A stretch of 35,155 bases of DNA from contig JAJCZE010000015.1 of assembly GCA_029262555.1 (NCBI GenBank), positions 1-35,155 of the forward strand, given 5' to 3'. This DNA is from Candidatus Babelota bacterium. Lineage in GTDB: Bacteria > Babelota > Babeliae > Babelales > Vermiphilaceae. The notes below the pieces were generated by a model that saw only the letters and a list, made by a program, of their open reading frames with translations, was not told where the DNA came from and did not search any database. Both the position numbers and the translations under genes were made by a program. Positions 23,127 through 30,978 of this stretch are shown piece by piece; the first letter of the stretch is position 1; the number at the start of each line of letters is the position of its first letter.

Positions 23127-23459
23127 GTGAAACGATTTAAAAAACAATCTCTATCTTTTTTAATTCTTGCAGCACAATCAATGCTTCTGATTTCTGCACC
23201 CAGTACGCCAAAAGGCCACCGCCGTTTTGAAAAGGATGACTTGCGCTTTCATAAGCCATCAATCAATGGCGTTACGTATTGGAAGCTTGTCCCTAATGAA
23301 TCACAATTTAATGCATCGCACAAAGTAGTTGCCCAGATATTAAATGGAAAAAAATTAGAAAAAACTGTTACAATAACATCGCTTGCGGATGCTACTCAAT
23401 TACTTGAACAAGCAATTCAAGAAGGCACAACAGTAGAATGGTATTGCACCACAGAATAA
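23127..23459 (+). CDS. Small secreted protein
   Basis: The 110-aa protein starts at a GTG with AAGG five bases upstream. Signal peptide MKRFKKQSLSFLILAAQSML, cleavage near ISA. The end reads LLEQAIQEGTTVEWYCTTE, similar to MRIANEKGAQTIQWYVVEGE in the preceding gene, so the two share a small C-terminal unit. Function unknown. Confidence 0.7.
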   Translation: MKRFKKQSLSFLILAAQSMLLISAPSTPKGHRRFEKDDLRFHKPSINGVTYWKLVPNESQFNASHKVVAQILNGKKLEKTVTITSLADATQLLEQAIQEGTTVEWYCTTE

Positions 23460-23476
23460 TCAAAGGAATCAACATC

Positions 23477-23800
23477 ATGAATTATCGCTTCGCTTTCCTT
23501 TTTCCATTGCTCATTACATCACTACTCACAGTTGCTGCTAACGATCAATACGCCCAACAGCCCGATGCACCAAAATGGGGTTTAATTCGACTCTACGGAC
23601 ACCGCTACATATTAAAAAATTCACCGTGCGCAGCTCAGCGGCTTGCTGCTCTTGGATTCTCCGAAAACGTGATAATAGCGATTTTATCCGGACAAGGTTA
23701 CTTTGACGCTGTTGAATATTTTTCTGAAGGCTATTATCCGCCGAATGGCGCTCAATGTGCGCAACAACAAAACGATGCGTTTTTAGCTCAAGTCGAATAG
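23477..23800 (+). CDS. Small secreted protein
   Basis: From the ATG at 23477 the product has 107 aa. AAAGGA lies nine bases upstream and a signal peptide begins there (MNYRFAFLFPLLITSLLTVA, cleavage near VAA-ND); the upstream 13 codons overlap the previous gene and look non-native. The body (WGLIRLYGHRYILKNSPCAA) matches nothing I know. Confidence 0.7.
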   Translation: MNYRFAFLFPLLITSLLTVAANDQYAQQPDAPKWGLIRLYGHRYILKNSPCAAQRLAALGFSENVIIAILSGQGYFDAVEYFSEGYYPPNGAQCAQQQNDAFLAQVE

Positions 23801-23831
23801 GCATATTTCCCAATTCAAGTTTTCTTTACAT

Positions 23832-23856
23832 AAATAGCCTATACTATAGGCTATTT
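23832..23856 (+). terminator. Perfect palindrome, probable terminator
   Basis: AAATAGCCTATA-C-TATAGGCTATTT is a perfect 12-bp inverted repeat, 32 bases after the stop at 23800. The T-run is short (TTTATT), so termination is likely but not certain. Confidence 0.5.
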
Positions 23857-23907
23857 ATTCACAAAGTCTTCATATTTAACATGTCATACTCTATCAAGGA
23901 TAACAAA

Positions 23908-24657
23908 ATGGACGGTTATAAAAGCATATCATTAGCACTTTGCATAGTCGCATCATCTACAATACACAGCCGGAACGCTGATTTAGACCCTACGCTTAGT
24001 GCTGTAGAAGATCTTAACTATGCGATTGTTGCACTGCAAAATTGTTCGGATGAAAAATCAGTATTAATTTTAATTGATACAATCATTGCTTGCCAGAATG
24101 CAATTGCAAACGAAGGCAGAACTTACTCAGACGGAAGCGATAGCGACAGCACGAAATTAGCATTGCAGCTCGTAAGAAGCACACTCTTATCGTCAATGCA
24201 ACCTACAACAATGCCTACACAAAGTGTTTATCAAAAAACTCCTGGCCACGTAAATGCGCCCAAATCTAACTATCACCGCACACCAACTGTAGTAGATACA
24301 ACTCAAAAAAATACAAACCGAGGGCCTTCATATGTTAGCAGGTCGGGCTATACAAAAGCAAAGCCTACTGCTACCAAGAAAAAAATCTCTTGTGTGAGAA
24401 ATCACACTACTTCATCACCTGTAACTGGCTCGTACAAAATTATAAAAAAGTATGAACATCCTGCTCCTCCAGCTCGAAGAAAGCCAACACAACGAGTGCC
24501 ATCATTGCACTACATACCATCAGGTCTAGGTCATGGATATGAGCATTTAAAAGACCTAGGGAAATTAATTTCTTCTAACACATCCACTGCTCTCCGAAGA
24601 AAAAGGGGATATGGACGATTACCTCTGCTTAAAACCAGCGCTAGTCCTGCAGCATAA
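23908..24657 (+). CDS. Secreted basic low-complexity protein with repeated tyrosine motifs
   Basis: From the ATG at 23908 (AAGGA seven bases upstream) the product has 249 aa. Upstream in-frame ATGs fall in the terminator region or before it. A signal peptide (YKSISLALCIVASSTIHS) is followed by a helical region and a long Lys/Pro/Thr-rich part with SVYQKTPGHV, NYHRTPTVV and PAPPARRKP. These echo FYAKTPACV in the protein at 19134. Family unknown; possibly a related host-facing protein. Confidence 0.72.
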   Translation: MDGYKSISLALCIVASSTIHSRNADLDPTLSAVEDLNYAIVALQNCSDEKSVLILIDTIIACQNAIANEGRTYSDGSDSDSTKLALQLVRSTLLSSMQPTTMPTQSVYQKTPGHVNAPKSNYHRTPTVVDTTQKNTNRGPSYVSRSGYTKAKPTATKKKISCVRNHTTSSPVTGSYKIIKKYEHPAPPARRKPTQRVPSLHYIPSGLGHGYEHLKDLGKLISSNTSTALRRKRGYGRLPLLKTSASPAA

Positions 24658-24682
24658 AAAGGCTCTTTTTATTTTGAAATAT

Positions 24683-25810
24683 TTAAATTCCCATGCCACG
24701 TTTTTTGGCTAACTTTAAAGACATACTGTTTGGCATATTCCGCTGCATTCCCATGCGTGCCAGTAGTTGATAGAAAAATTCACGATCGGCCCCTTTTACG
24801 ACTGCTTGCTCATGCGCTTCTGCAAGTGCCACTGGATAACCATATCCTTTATTTGATTGATCTAAAATCATTGCGGCTACTTGATTCACAAGCAATTCAT
24901 CTCGTGCGATCCATGCTGGAATTTCCACGCGCCCAACTTCTTGGCCCACATGCAGATAAAAAAAGTGTGGTTGCACGGCATCGGGATATTCCGCACTAAT
25001 TTTTGCATGATTTTTAAATACAATAGTACGCTGCCCTTCTTTTAAAAAGGTGCGCACGATACTGCCATCAGAAAATCGTATCGGGCCCGCATCCGCTTTT
25101 TCTTGCGATTCATCAAATCCGCAGCGATAGGCACGAATAATATTAATCAGCTCACGACTTTTCGGCTTACTAATATAGCTCGCCGTTAAAATTCGCTTAG
25201 TATACAGCGCCATTAAAGACGCTACGTATCGAGAAAAAAACAACTCCTTATACAACATATCTTTTGCTTCTAAATGCCAAAAAATGAGAGATCCATCAAA
25301 AAGTAAAAGAAGCGGATCGTTGCCCAGTTCTTTTTGCAATGCAAACCCAAGAGAGACACCACCCCGCAATTCAAGATCTTGCCGTTTTCCATTTACAAGC
25401 TCGGTAGAAAGCTCAAGTTGAAAATCATCTTCAACGCCAGTAAACAGTTCCGGCATAGAAGAAAAGCGTACTTTTTGGGAGCGCTCGTCATAATGAAATA
25501 CTACCGTGCCAGTATTAATTAAATAACAGGAAACGCCCATATGGCGATCAGGATAAATTTGAGAACCATCAACCGATGCAACGTGATATACTCCAGGATT
25601 TTTTTCAATATCACACGAGGAATGAAGCGTGCCATTCCAAGAAGGCATTGGCCAAGAAACCTGTGCCGTTTTTACTTTTTGTGCGATTAATGGATCTGCG
25701 CAGAGCTTTTTCCAGTCGGCATACAATTTTTTAAACGCATCAGAATCATCTAAAAAAAGATCGGAAGAAACCCGATCTAATTCTGAAAACAGTTTTACTC
25801 GATCTAGCAT
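24683..25810 (-). CDS. nurA: NurA-domain nuclease
   Basis: The 375-aa protein shows the NurA core: ASVDGSQIYPDRH with D81, LLLLFDGSLIFW with D172, and the late PVALAEAHEQAVVKGADREFF. NurA nucleases, usually with the HerA translocase, resect DNA ends in double-strand-break repair; metal is bound by the conserved Asp residues. No herA is in the window. The ATG overlaps the stop of the upstream secreted-protein gene (TAATG), so translation is coupled. Confidence 0.82.
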   Translation of the reverse strand: MLDRVKLFSELDRVSSDLFLDDSDAFKKLYADWKKLCADPLIAQKVKTAQVSWPMPSWNGTLHSSCDIEKNPGVYHVASVDGSQIYPDRHMGVSCYLINTGTVVFHYDERSQKVRFSSMPELFTGVEDDFQLELSTELVNGKRQDLELRGGVSLGFALQKELGNDPLLLLFDGSLIFWHLEAKDMLYKELFFSRYVASLMALYTKRILTASYISKPKSRELINIIRAYRCGFDESQEKADAGPIRFSDGSIVRTFLKEGQRTIVFKNHAKISAEYPDAVQPHFFYLHVGQEVGRVEIPAWIARDELLVNQVAAMILDQSNKGYGYPVALAEAHEQAVVKGADREFFYQLLARMGMQRNMPNSMSLKLAKKRGMGI

Positions 25811-26367
25811 TACGGGACCTCAGTTTTATCGCTCTGAATTGCAGCAATTCGTTTTTTAATTAAACCTTGAATTGCTGGCACACGTTTTTTAGTTTCTGCT
25901 ATTTTTAATAACCAATCAAGAAAGTCATCAGCATCACCTCGCCCAAGAAGATAGTGTACACATTTTGCACGATTTCCCAATACTGCCAAGGTAATTGCTT
26001 GCTCCTTTCCCGGCCCAAATTCTGCACCAGAATCAATGTGCAAACGATCCAGGCCGCCTTCTACTTTATCCTCAATGAGATACGTTAAAATCCATGCTTC
26101 ATCTAGTGAGCAGTCATATGTTTGTAACACTCCGACTTGCTCCTCTCTCCAATTAAGGCGAAACACAGTTGGACTTATTTCATCAAACCAACATCGCGGT
26201 TCGGGAGGATTTACAAACGTAACGCGAAACCACCTTTCAAATTGCACCTCTCTCGATTCAGGCTGATCTGGATCATACCCCAATGGAATATCAACACCCT
26301 TATCAGACGCACAGACAATAAATGGAAGTAATAATACTATAAAACAATACTTAGAATACCACTTCAC
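25810..26367 (-). CDS. Secreted protein of unknown function between sufU and nurA
   Basis: The 185-aa product starts at a GTG with AAAGGG about five bases upstream, inside the end of sufU (17-base overlap). Signal peptide MKWYSKYCFIVLLLPFIVCA. The mature part contains RWFRVTFVNPPEPRCWFDE and, near the end, AITLAVLGNRAKCVHYLLGR, which resembles one degenerate ankyrin repeat. No family recognised. Confidence 0.75.
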   Translation of the reverse strand: MKWYSKYCFIVLLLPFIVCASDKGVDIPLGYDPDQPESREVQFERWFRVTFVNPPEPRCWFDEISPTVFRLNWREEQVGVLQTYDCSLDEAWILTYLIEDKVEGGLDRLHIDSGAEFGPGKEQAITLAVLGNRAKCVHYLLGRGDADDFLDWLLKIAETKKRVPAIQGLIKKRIAAIQSDKTEVP

Positions 26368-26722
26368 TTAAGCCCTTTTTCAGTGCTTCAAGTGGCAACA
26401 GTGCGCATTTCAAGCGAGTAGGCCCCAGCTGCATGCCAAGAAGAGATAACATATATTCAGCATCCATTTTCTGAATATCCTGAATAGACATTCCAGCTAC
26501 TTTCTCACAGAGCATAGACGCGGTTGCCTGACTAATCACACATCCTTTCCCCTCAAATGAGCAGAGCTCAAGCGTATCGCCGATTATTTTTCCTTGCATA
26601 GAAACAGCATCACCACACGATGGATTCACCATTCCAGAAGAAAAATCTGGCGCATTAAGAGTCCCGCGATTGCGAGGGTTTTGATAATAATCGAGAATAC
26701 GTTCTTGATACAAAGAATTCAT
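26351..26722 (-). CDS. sufU: SufU/IscU-type iron-sulfur cluster scaffold
   Basis: From the ATG at 26722 (GAGG seven bases upstream) the product has 123 aa. It carries the three cluster-ligand Cys in family motifs: NPSCGD (C36, D38), GKGCVIS (C61) and RLKCALLP (C106). The spacing between the second and third Cys (LLGMQLGPTRLKCALL) is of SufU type. It assembles Fe-S clusters or relays sulfur from a cysteine desulfurase, which is not in the window. The open frame extends 30 codons upstream without family sequence. Confidence 0.9.
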   Translation of the reverse strand: MNSLYQERILDYYQNPRNRGTLNAPDFSSGMVNPSCGDAVSMQGKIIGDTLELCSFEGKGCVISQATASMLCEKVAGMSIQDIQKMDAEYMLSLLGMQLGPTRLKCALLPLEALKKGLSEVVF

Positions 26723-26733
26723 GATATAACCTC

Positions 26734-26757
26734 TTATTATTCCACATGTGATAATAA
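26734..26757. promoter_or_regulatory. Palindrome upstream of sufU
   Basis: TTATTAT-TC-CACATGTG-ATAATAA is a near-perfect palindrome 12 bases before the sufU start, within the likely promoter (TATTAT on the minus strand). It could be an operator; no regulator is identified. Confidence 0.35.
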
Positions 26758-26862
26758 TACTGTTTTTTTGCTTTATTGCCAAACTTTGCCGCCATGAGAC
26801 CAAAACACCCAATTAAAGCCTCCATAAGAACTTTTGGGCACTACACGCCCTCCATGCAAGCA

Positions 26863-26892
26863 TTGACAAATAGAATCAAAAAAGTGTATTCT
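26863..26892 (+). promoter_or_regulatory. Promoter of the first HAD hydrolase gene
   Basis: A perfect -35 TTGACA (26863-26868), an 18-bp spacer and TATTCT (26887-26892) place the start near 26899, 36 bases before the ATG. Confidence 0.55.
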
Positions 26893-26934
26893 AAAAGAAT
26901 AAATGGGGAGTGGCTGCATATTGGAGGTAATAAT

Positions 26935-27810
26935 ATGAAAATTATAAAAAAATTACTTTTTTTAGTTCTAATAGCTTTAAGTAGTCTTTTTTACGCATTC
27001 ATTACGAGTACACAATCACATACTTTAACTCCCGCGCAAAACACAGCAATCGTTTTTGATTTAGGTGGAGTACTATTTGATACTGATAGGTCAATAGTGC
27101 TCAATGAACAAATTGGAAAATATTATACAATCAGATACGCTCTTTTACATATTTCTTTTTCTAGCAAAACTATGAAAACGCGTTGGTTTGCCGTGCTTGA
27201 GCAAGTTGCAAAAAACAATAATCATACATATGCTTTTCACAATGAAGATGGCACTCCTCTAGAAGTTAAAGATGAGCACGGTTCAACCATCCCAAGTTAT
27301 ATGCTTGAATGGATGACCGGAAAACGCTCAAACAAAGAACTTTTTGATGAAATAGTATTTGGCATTCAAGCCCTTAAAGACCTCAGTTATTCTGATAAAC
27401 AGTTCATGATTAATCTTACAAAAGTATTTTTACCTGAACTATTTGTAGCATCTCGAAAACCCATTCAACAAACGGTTGCGCTTTTAAAATCGTTGAAAAA
27501 AAAGGGATATCCATTATATGTACTTTCAAACTGGGATAAAGAATCATTTGAAAAAATGCTAGAAACTTATCCTGAAATATTTAAGCTTTTTGATGGTTAT
27601 ATCGTCTCAGGAATTGTACACCTTGCAAAGCCAGATCCACGTATTTATAAAGAGCTTGAACGGCAATTCCCTCATGCAGAATATATATTTATTGACGATC
27701 AAAAAGACAATCTTGCTACTGCCCGGGAATGTGGTTGGAATGCGTTAAAAGTAAAATATGGCGCGCTACAAAAGAAAAAAACGAAACAAGCTATTATGGC
27801 GCTACTATAA
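26935..27810 (+). CDS. Membrane-anchored or exported HAD-superfamily hydrolase
   Basis: From the ATG at 26935, with a perfect GGAGG seven bases upstream, the product has 291 aa. An N-terminal hydrophobic segment (LLFLVLIALSSLFYAFI) is followed by the HAD motifs: IVFDLGGVLFD (nucleophile D42), YVLSNWD, LAKPDPRIY and YIFIDDQKDN. The cap region lies between motifs I and II. FDLGGVLFD is the form found in haloacid-dehalogenase/phosphatase-like members. The anchor suggests action outside the cytoplasm. Substrate unknown. Confidence 0.87.
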   Translation: MKIIKKLLFLVLIALSSLFYAFITSTQSHTLTPAQNTAIVFDLGGVLFDTDRSIVLNEQIGKYYTIRYALLHISFSSKTMKTRWFAVLEQVAKNNNHTYAFHNEDGTPLEVKDEHGSTIPSYMLEWMTGKRSNKELFDEIVFGIQALKDLSYSDKQFMINLTKVFLPELFVASRKPIQQTVALLKSLKKKGYPLYVLSNWDKESFEKMLETYPEIFKLFDGYIVSGIVHLAKPDPRIYKELERQFPHAEYIFIDDQKDNLATARECGWNALKVKYGALQKKKTKQAIMALL

Positions 27811-27854
27811 ATAACATTTCAACATTCAGATTAATTGCATAACGGAGAAAGCGC

Positions 27855-28316
27855 ATGAAAAAAAATCATAACATTATCTTTGATCTTCGTGACGTTATAT
27901 TTAATTATCACCCTGAACATCGTGATACGAAAAAGCAATTTTCTGTAATTAAAAAGGGGCTCGAAATCCTTTTAAAATGCCATGCTGCTATCGATGAGCA
28001 CGGCAAGAAAAAAAATAAGCTGTACGTACTTTCAAATGCCAGCCCTGAATCGCATAATAATTTTATTGCCTATCACAGCGATATTTTCAATTATTTTGAC
28101 GGCATTATAACGAGCGGCTTATCAGGATTTTCAAAGCCTGATGCACGAGCTTTTTATAATTGTATCGATCGATACAACCTTAATCCGGAAGACTGTATTT
28201 TCATTGATGATAAAGAAATTAATGTCCGCATGGCGCGTGCCGTTGGCATGCAAGCAATTCAATGCCTGGATCATGATGCAGTAATGCGTGAACTAAAAGA
28301 TCTCAACGTTTTTTAA
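27855..28316 (+). CDS. Short HAD-like hydrolase lacking the cap domain
   Basis: The 153-aa protein aligns with the preceding gene: IIFDLRDVIFN (D10) for FDLGGVLFD, YVLSNAS, FSKPDARAF and CIFIDDKEI. About 100 residues between motifs I and II are missing, and the GG of motif I is RD. No hydrophobic N-terminus. GGAG lies upstream. It is probably a decayed or capless duplicate; core motifs are intact, so activity on larger substrates is possible. Confidence 0.82.
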   Translation: MKKNHNIIFDLRDVIFNYHPEHRDTKKQFSVIKKGLEILLKCHAAIDEHGKKKNKLYVLSNASPESHNNFIAYHSDIFNYFDGIITSGLSGFSKPDARAFYNCIDRYNLNPEDCIFIDDKEINVRMARAVGMQAIQCLDHDAVMRELKDLNVF

Positions 28317-28322
28317 TTCGTA

Positions 28323-29006
28323 TCATCCCAGCCCAAACCATCCATATTTTTTTGCAAGCAATGGCACAATCGCCAAAGCTGCAAGCAGTCCAAATGCAAG
28401 TAATACGAGTGGTGAAAAAATATCGCGTATTGAATCAATCGTAGTAAGCTGCTGACCAGCAAATGCAAAAACAAATGTACCGGGAATAATGCCAACTGTG
28501 GTGGTCCAAATAAACGTCCATACTGGCGTGCGCGTAAGCGCAATAAGTACATTCATAATAAAAAATGGAATCAATGCGATAAAACGAATTGCAAGTAAAT
28601 ACAAAACTCCATGCAGCTCCATTTCTTTATCCACGCTCTGTAGCTTATTTGCATAACGATCCTGAATTGCTGATCCAAACGCATAGCGTACTAATAGAAA
28701 AAAAAGAGTACCGCCAGTTGTTGCACCAATAATTGCATAGAGCGTTGCAGGAACTACCCCAAATAAAAAACCTCCTGCAACAGTACTTAATGCTGCCAGC
28801 GGAAGCGCTAATACCACAATCGAAACATACCACACGATATACGCAAAAACGGCCCATCCATACTGCGCATCTACAAATGCCATAAGCTGTAGTCGTTGCT
28901 CTTGAATCTTTACCAATGTAATAGAATCAGTAATACCAGAAAATCGTATCCCTATTATGAGAGCAATAAACGCAATACCAATCACTATTCGTTTATCAAA
29001 ACGCAT
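28323..29006 (-). CDS. VTT-domain (TVP38/TMEM64, DedA-like) membrane protein 2
   Basis: From the ATG at 29006 (GGGGA five bases upstream) the product has 227 aa and about five to six hydrophobic segments. The VTT signature is visible: TVAGGFLFGVVPATLYAIIG, then FFLLVRYAFG and RFIALIPFFIMNVLIALT. Family members are lipid scramblase- or transporter-like membrane proteins. It overlaps the end of the upstream paralogue by 11 bases. An ATG at 29021 is also in frame. Confidence 0.85.
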   Translation of the reverse strand: MRFDKRIVIGIAFIALIIGIRFSGITDSITLVKIQEQRLQLMAFVDAQYGWAVFAYIVWYVSIVVLALPLAALSTVAGGFLFGVVPATLYAIIGATTGGTLFFLLVRYAFGSAIQDRYANKLQSVDKEMELHGVLYLLAIRFIALIPFFIMNVLIALTRTPVWTFIWTTTVGIIPGTFVFAFAGQQLTTIDSIRDIFSPLVLLAFGLLAALAIVPLLAKKYGWFGLG

Positions 29007-29700
29007 CTGAATCCCCACCATTTTTCAGGCGCCATTTTTGAATCATCATTGGAATCATCGCAAGCCCTGCAAGTAAGAGTAAAACCAAAAGCATCTGCGT
29101 GCTTAAAATATCTTGCCATGAATTTATTTTATACAGCTGCTTTCCCGCAAACGCATAAATTACTACCACCGGAAACGATCCGACGGCAGTAGTAAGTAAA
29201 AATATTAAAAACGGCACTCCTGCAAGTGCCGCTAATGAATTAATCACAAAATAGGGGACTATCGTTAAAAGCTGTAGAGTAATGAGGTAGGTATAGCCAT
29301 ATTTTTTCATACGCTGGTTAAAACTAGAGAGTCGCTGCCCGTATCGATTTTTCATCATATGCGACAGCGCATATCGAACTACCAAAAATGAAACTGCCGC
29401 TCCAATAATAATAGAAATCATTGAATACAAAATACCGGGCCCCATGCCGAATAGAAACCCTGCCAATACGGCCATTGGCGCAGTGATGGGAAGCGTAAGC
29501 ATTATTAAGCCAGTTGATACCGCTATAAATAGCAATACCGCATGTAGATAATTTTCAGTTACCTTGCCTTGCATATAGGATGCATTCGCTTTCACATTTT
29601 CAAGAGAAAGGTGCTGAGATATGCCAAAATAATAGAAAATGAAAATCGCAATTACTAAAAGCGTAAGCCAGAGTAATAGTTTTTTGTGAAATGTTTTCAT
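28996..29700 (-). CDS. VTT-domain (TVP38/TMEM64, DedA-like) membrane protein 1
   Basis: From the ATG at 29700 (AAGGA seven bases upstream) the product has 234 aa: an N-terminal membrane helix (LLLWLTLLVIAIFIFYYFG) and the VTT core (AVLAGFLFGMGPGILYSMIS, SFLVVRYALSHMM, QLLTIVPYFVINSLAALAG). It is a paralogue of the next gene. The 20 codons upstream of this ATG overlap the terminator region and are not used. Both lie downstream of a MerA/Lpd-like oxidoreductase, a common partner of this family. Confidence 0.87.
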   Translation of the reverse strand: MKTFHKKLLLWLTLLVIAIFIFYYFGISQHLSLENVKANASYMQGKVTENYLHAVLLFIAVSTGLIMLTLPITAPMAVLAGFLFGMGPGILYSMISIIIGAAVSFLVVRYALSHMMKNRYGQRLSSFNQRMKKYGYTYLITLQLLTIVPYFVINSLAALAGVPFLIFLLTTAVGSFPVVVIYAFAGKQLYKINSWQDILSTQMLLVLLLLAGLAMIPMMIQKWRLKNGGDSDAF

Positions 29701-29745
29701 AACCGTTTCCTTTTTTATGCCGCCCTGTTTTTGAGAGTGTAGCAA

Positions 29746-29780
29746 AAAAAAGGCAGGCACCCTATATGCCTGCCTTTTTT
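29746..29780 (-). terminator. Strong intrinsic terminator
   Basis: GGCAGGCA (29752-29759) and TGCCTGCC (29767-29774) form a GC-rich 8-bp stem with a seven-base loop, flanked by A6 and T6, so it works on both strands. On the minus strand it ends the beta-helix gene 19 bases after its stop. Confidence 0.9.
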
Positions 29781-29798
29781 AGCTATTTATTAGCTCAA

Positions 29799-30962
29799 TT
29801 ACGACACAAATACATTTGCATATGGATTTAAAACGGTACCATCTGGTGGATTTGGAGAGGCAATACCTTCCTCTGTCCCCGTTCCTCGTAAATCAAACTT
29901 AATTTCGTTTGATATATTATGCGCAAAATTACTGAATACCATCGAATAAGCGCCAGCTGTTGTAACGGCGTCTAAAATCGCCTTTCCACCCAGACCATTT
30001 GGCGATCCGCCTGCACCAGTATTACGAATTCTGCAATCATGTACACCTGCATCAATCGCAGTACTTGAAATCTCAATACCATGGCCACCATTTCCCCCGA
30101 TCGTTACACCATTCCCCCCATATCCCGTCTCAAAAACTGTACAATCATCAAGCTCTATGTGATTTGCAGTATCTGCAATGGATATTCCATTGCCTCCATT
30201 GCCAGCAGCTCCTGTTGCAGAATTGCCTCCGTTACCAGTAATCATAATACAATCGCGCAAGCGAACCTTATTGGCATTACCCCTGACTACTATTGCGTGC
30301 CCACCATCACTCGCATCTGCATTCGTACTATTCGCCGCTGATCCACTGGACACACTACAATCAAACAAGCTTACTACTTTACCTTGAACATCAATTGCTG
30401 TTCTCCCTGGAACCGCATCAAACACAGTTCCCGTTCCTACTAATTCATACGCAGTCAACGTAGTATCAGTTGGAACAAGGTCAAATAAGGTACCAGTCAA
30501 AACAGAATCAGCACACTCTACATGGAAATGCTTTAATAATACATTCGTCGCGCCATCACGCACATAAACAGCTGGTGTATTGGCAAAATCTAAATTAACT
30601 GGAGTTGGAGCATATACTGCACCGTTTTTTATAATTACGATACTACCAGAAACATCAATCGAACCTATCACAGTCCGACCATCCAAATTAAGCGTTACAT
30701 TAGTGCCAGTAATTACGATATCTGCAACCAAATTGCTCAGTGGGATGAAAGACCCCGTAGTAGACAAAGTAATTTTACCATCTACTACATCACTTTGAGT
30801 CATTCCTTTTTCCAAAACCCCAATTTTATCTATAATTTGGGGAATCAATCCGATTCGCGTTATTTCTTGATCAGTCACTCCCATTACTTCAAACAACTCC
30901 AAATCACTCAGCGCCTGCACTGGAGCAATAGCTATAAGCGCCATTAATACACATTGTTTCAT
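29799..30962 (-). CDS. Secreted right-handed beta-helix protein
   Basis: The 387-aa protein has a signal peptide (MKQCVLMALIAIAPVQA), a region of ~60 residues and then a long parallel beta-helix-like part with short repeated strands (NVTLNLDGRTVIG, GHAIVVRGNANKVRLRDCIM, NGISIADTANHIELDDCTV, GHGIEISSTAIDAGVHDCRI), interrupted by Gly/Asn-rich loops (GNGGNSATGAAGNGGNG). Such folds occur in secreted polysaccharide-binding or -cleaving proteins and adhesins; no catalytic residues can be assigned. AAAGGGG lies five bases before the ATG, and a strong terminator follows. Confidence 0.83.
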   Translation of the reverse strand: MKQCVLMALIAIAPVQALSDLELFEVMGVTDQEITRIGLIPQIIDKIGVLEKGMTQSDVVDGKITLSTTGSFIPLSNLVADIVITGTNVTLNLDGRTVIGSIDVSGSIVIIKNGAVYAPTPVNLDFANTPAVYVRDGATNVLLKHFHVECADSVLTGTLFDLVPTDTTLTAYELVGTGTVFDAVPGRTAIDVQGKVVSLFDCSVSSGSAANSTNADASDGGHAIVVRGNANKVRLRDCIMITGNGGNSATGAAGNGGNGISIADTANHIELDDCTVFETGYGGNGVTIGGNGGHGIEISSTAIDAGVHDCRIRNTGAGGSPNGLGGKAILDAVTTAGAYSMVFSNFAHNISNEIKFDLRGTGTEEGIASPNPPDGTVLNPYANVFVS

Positions 30963-30978
30963 TACAACCCCTTTAGTA

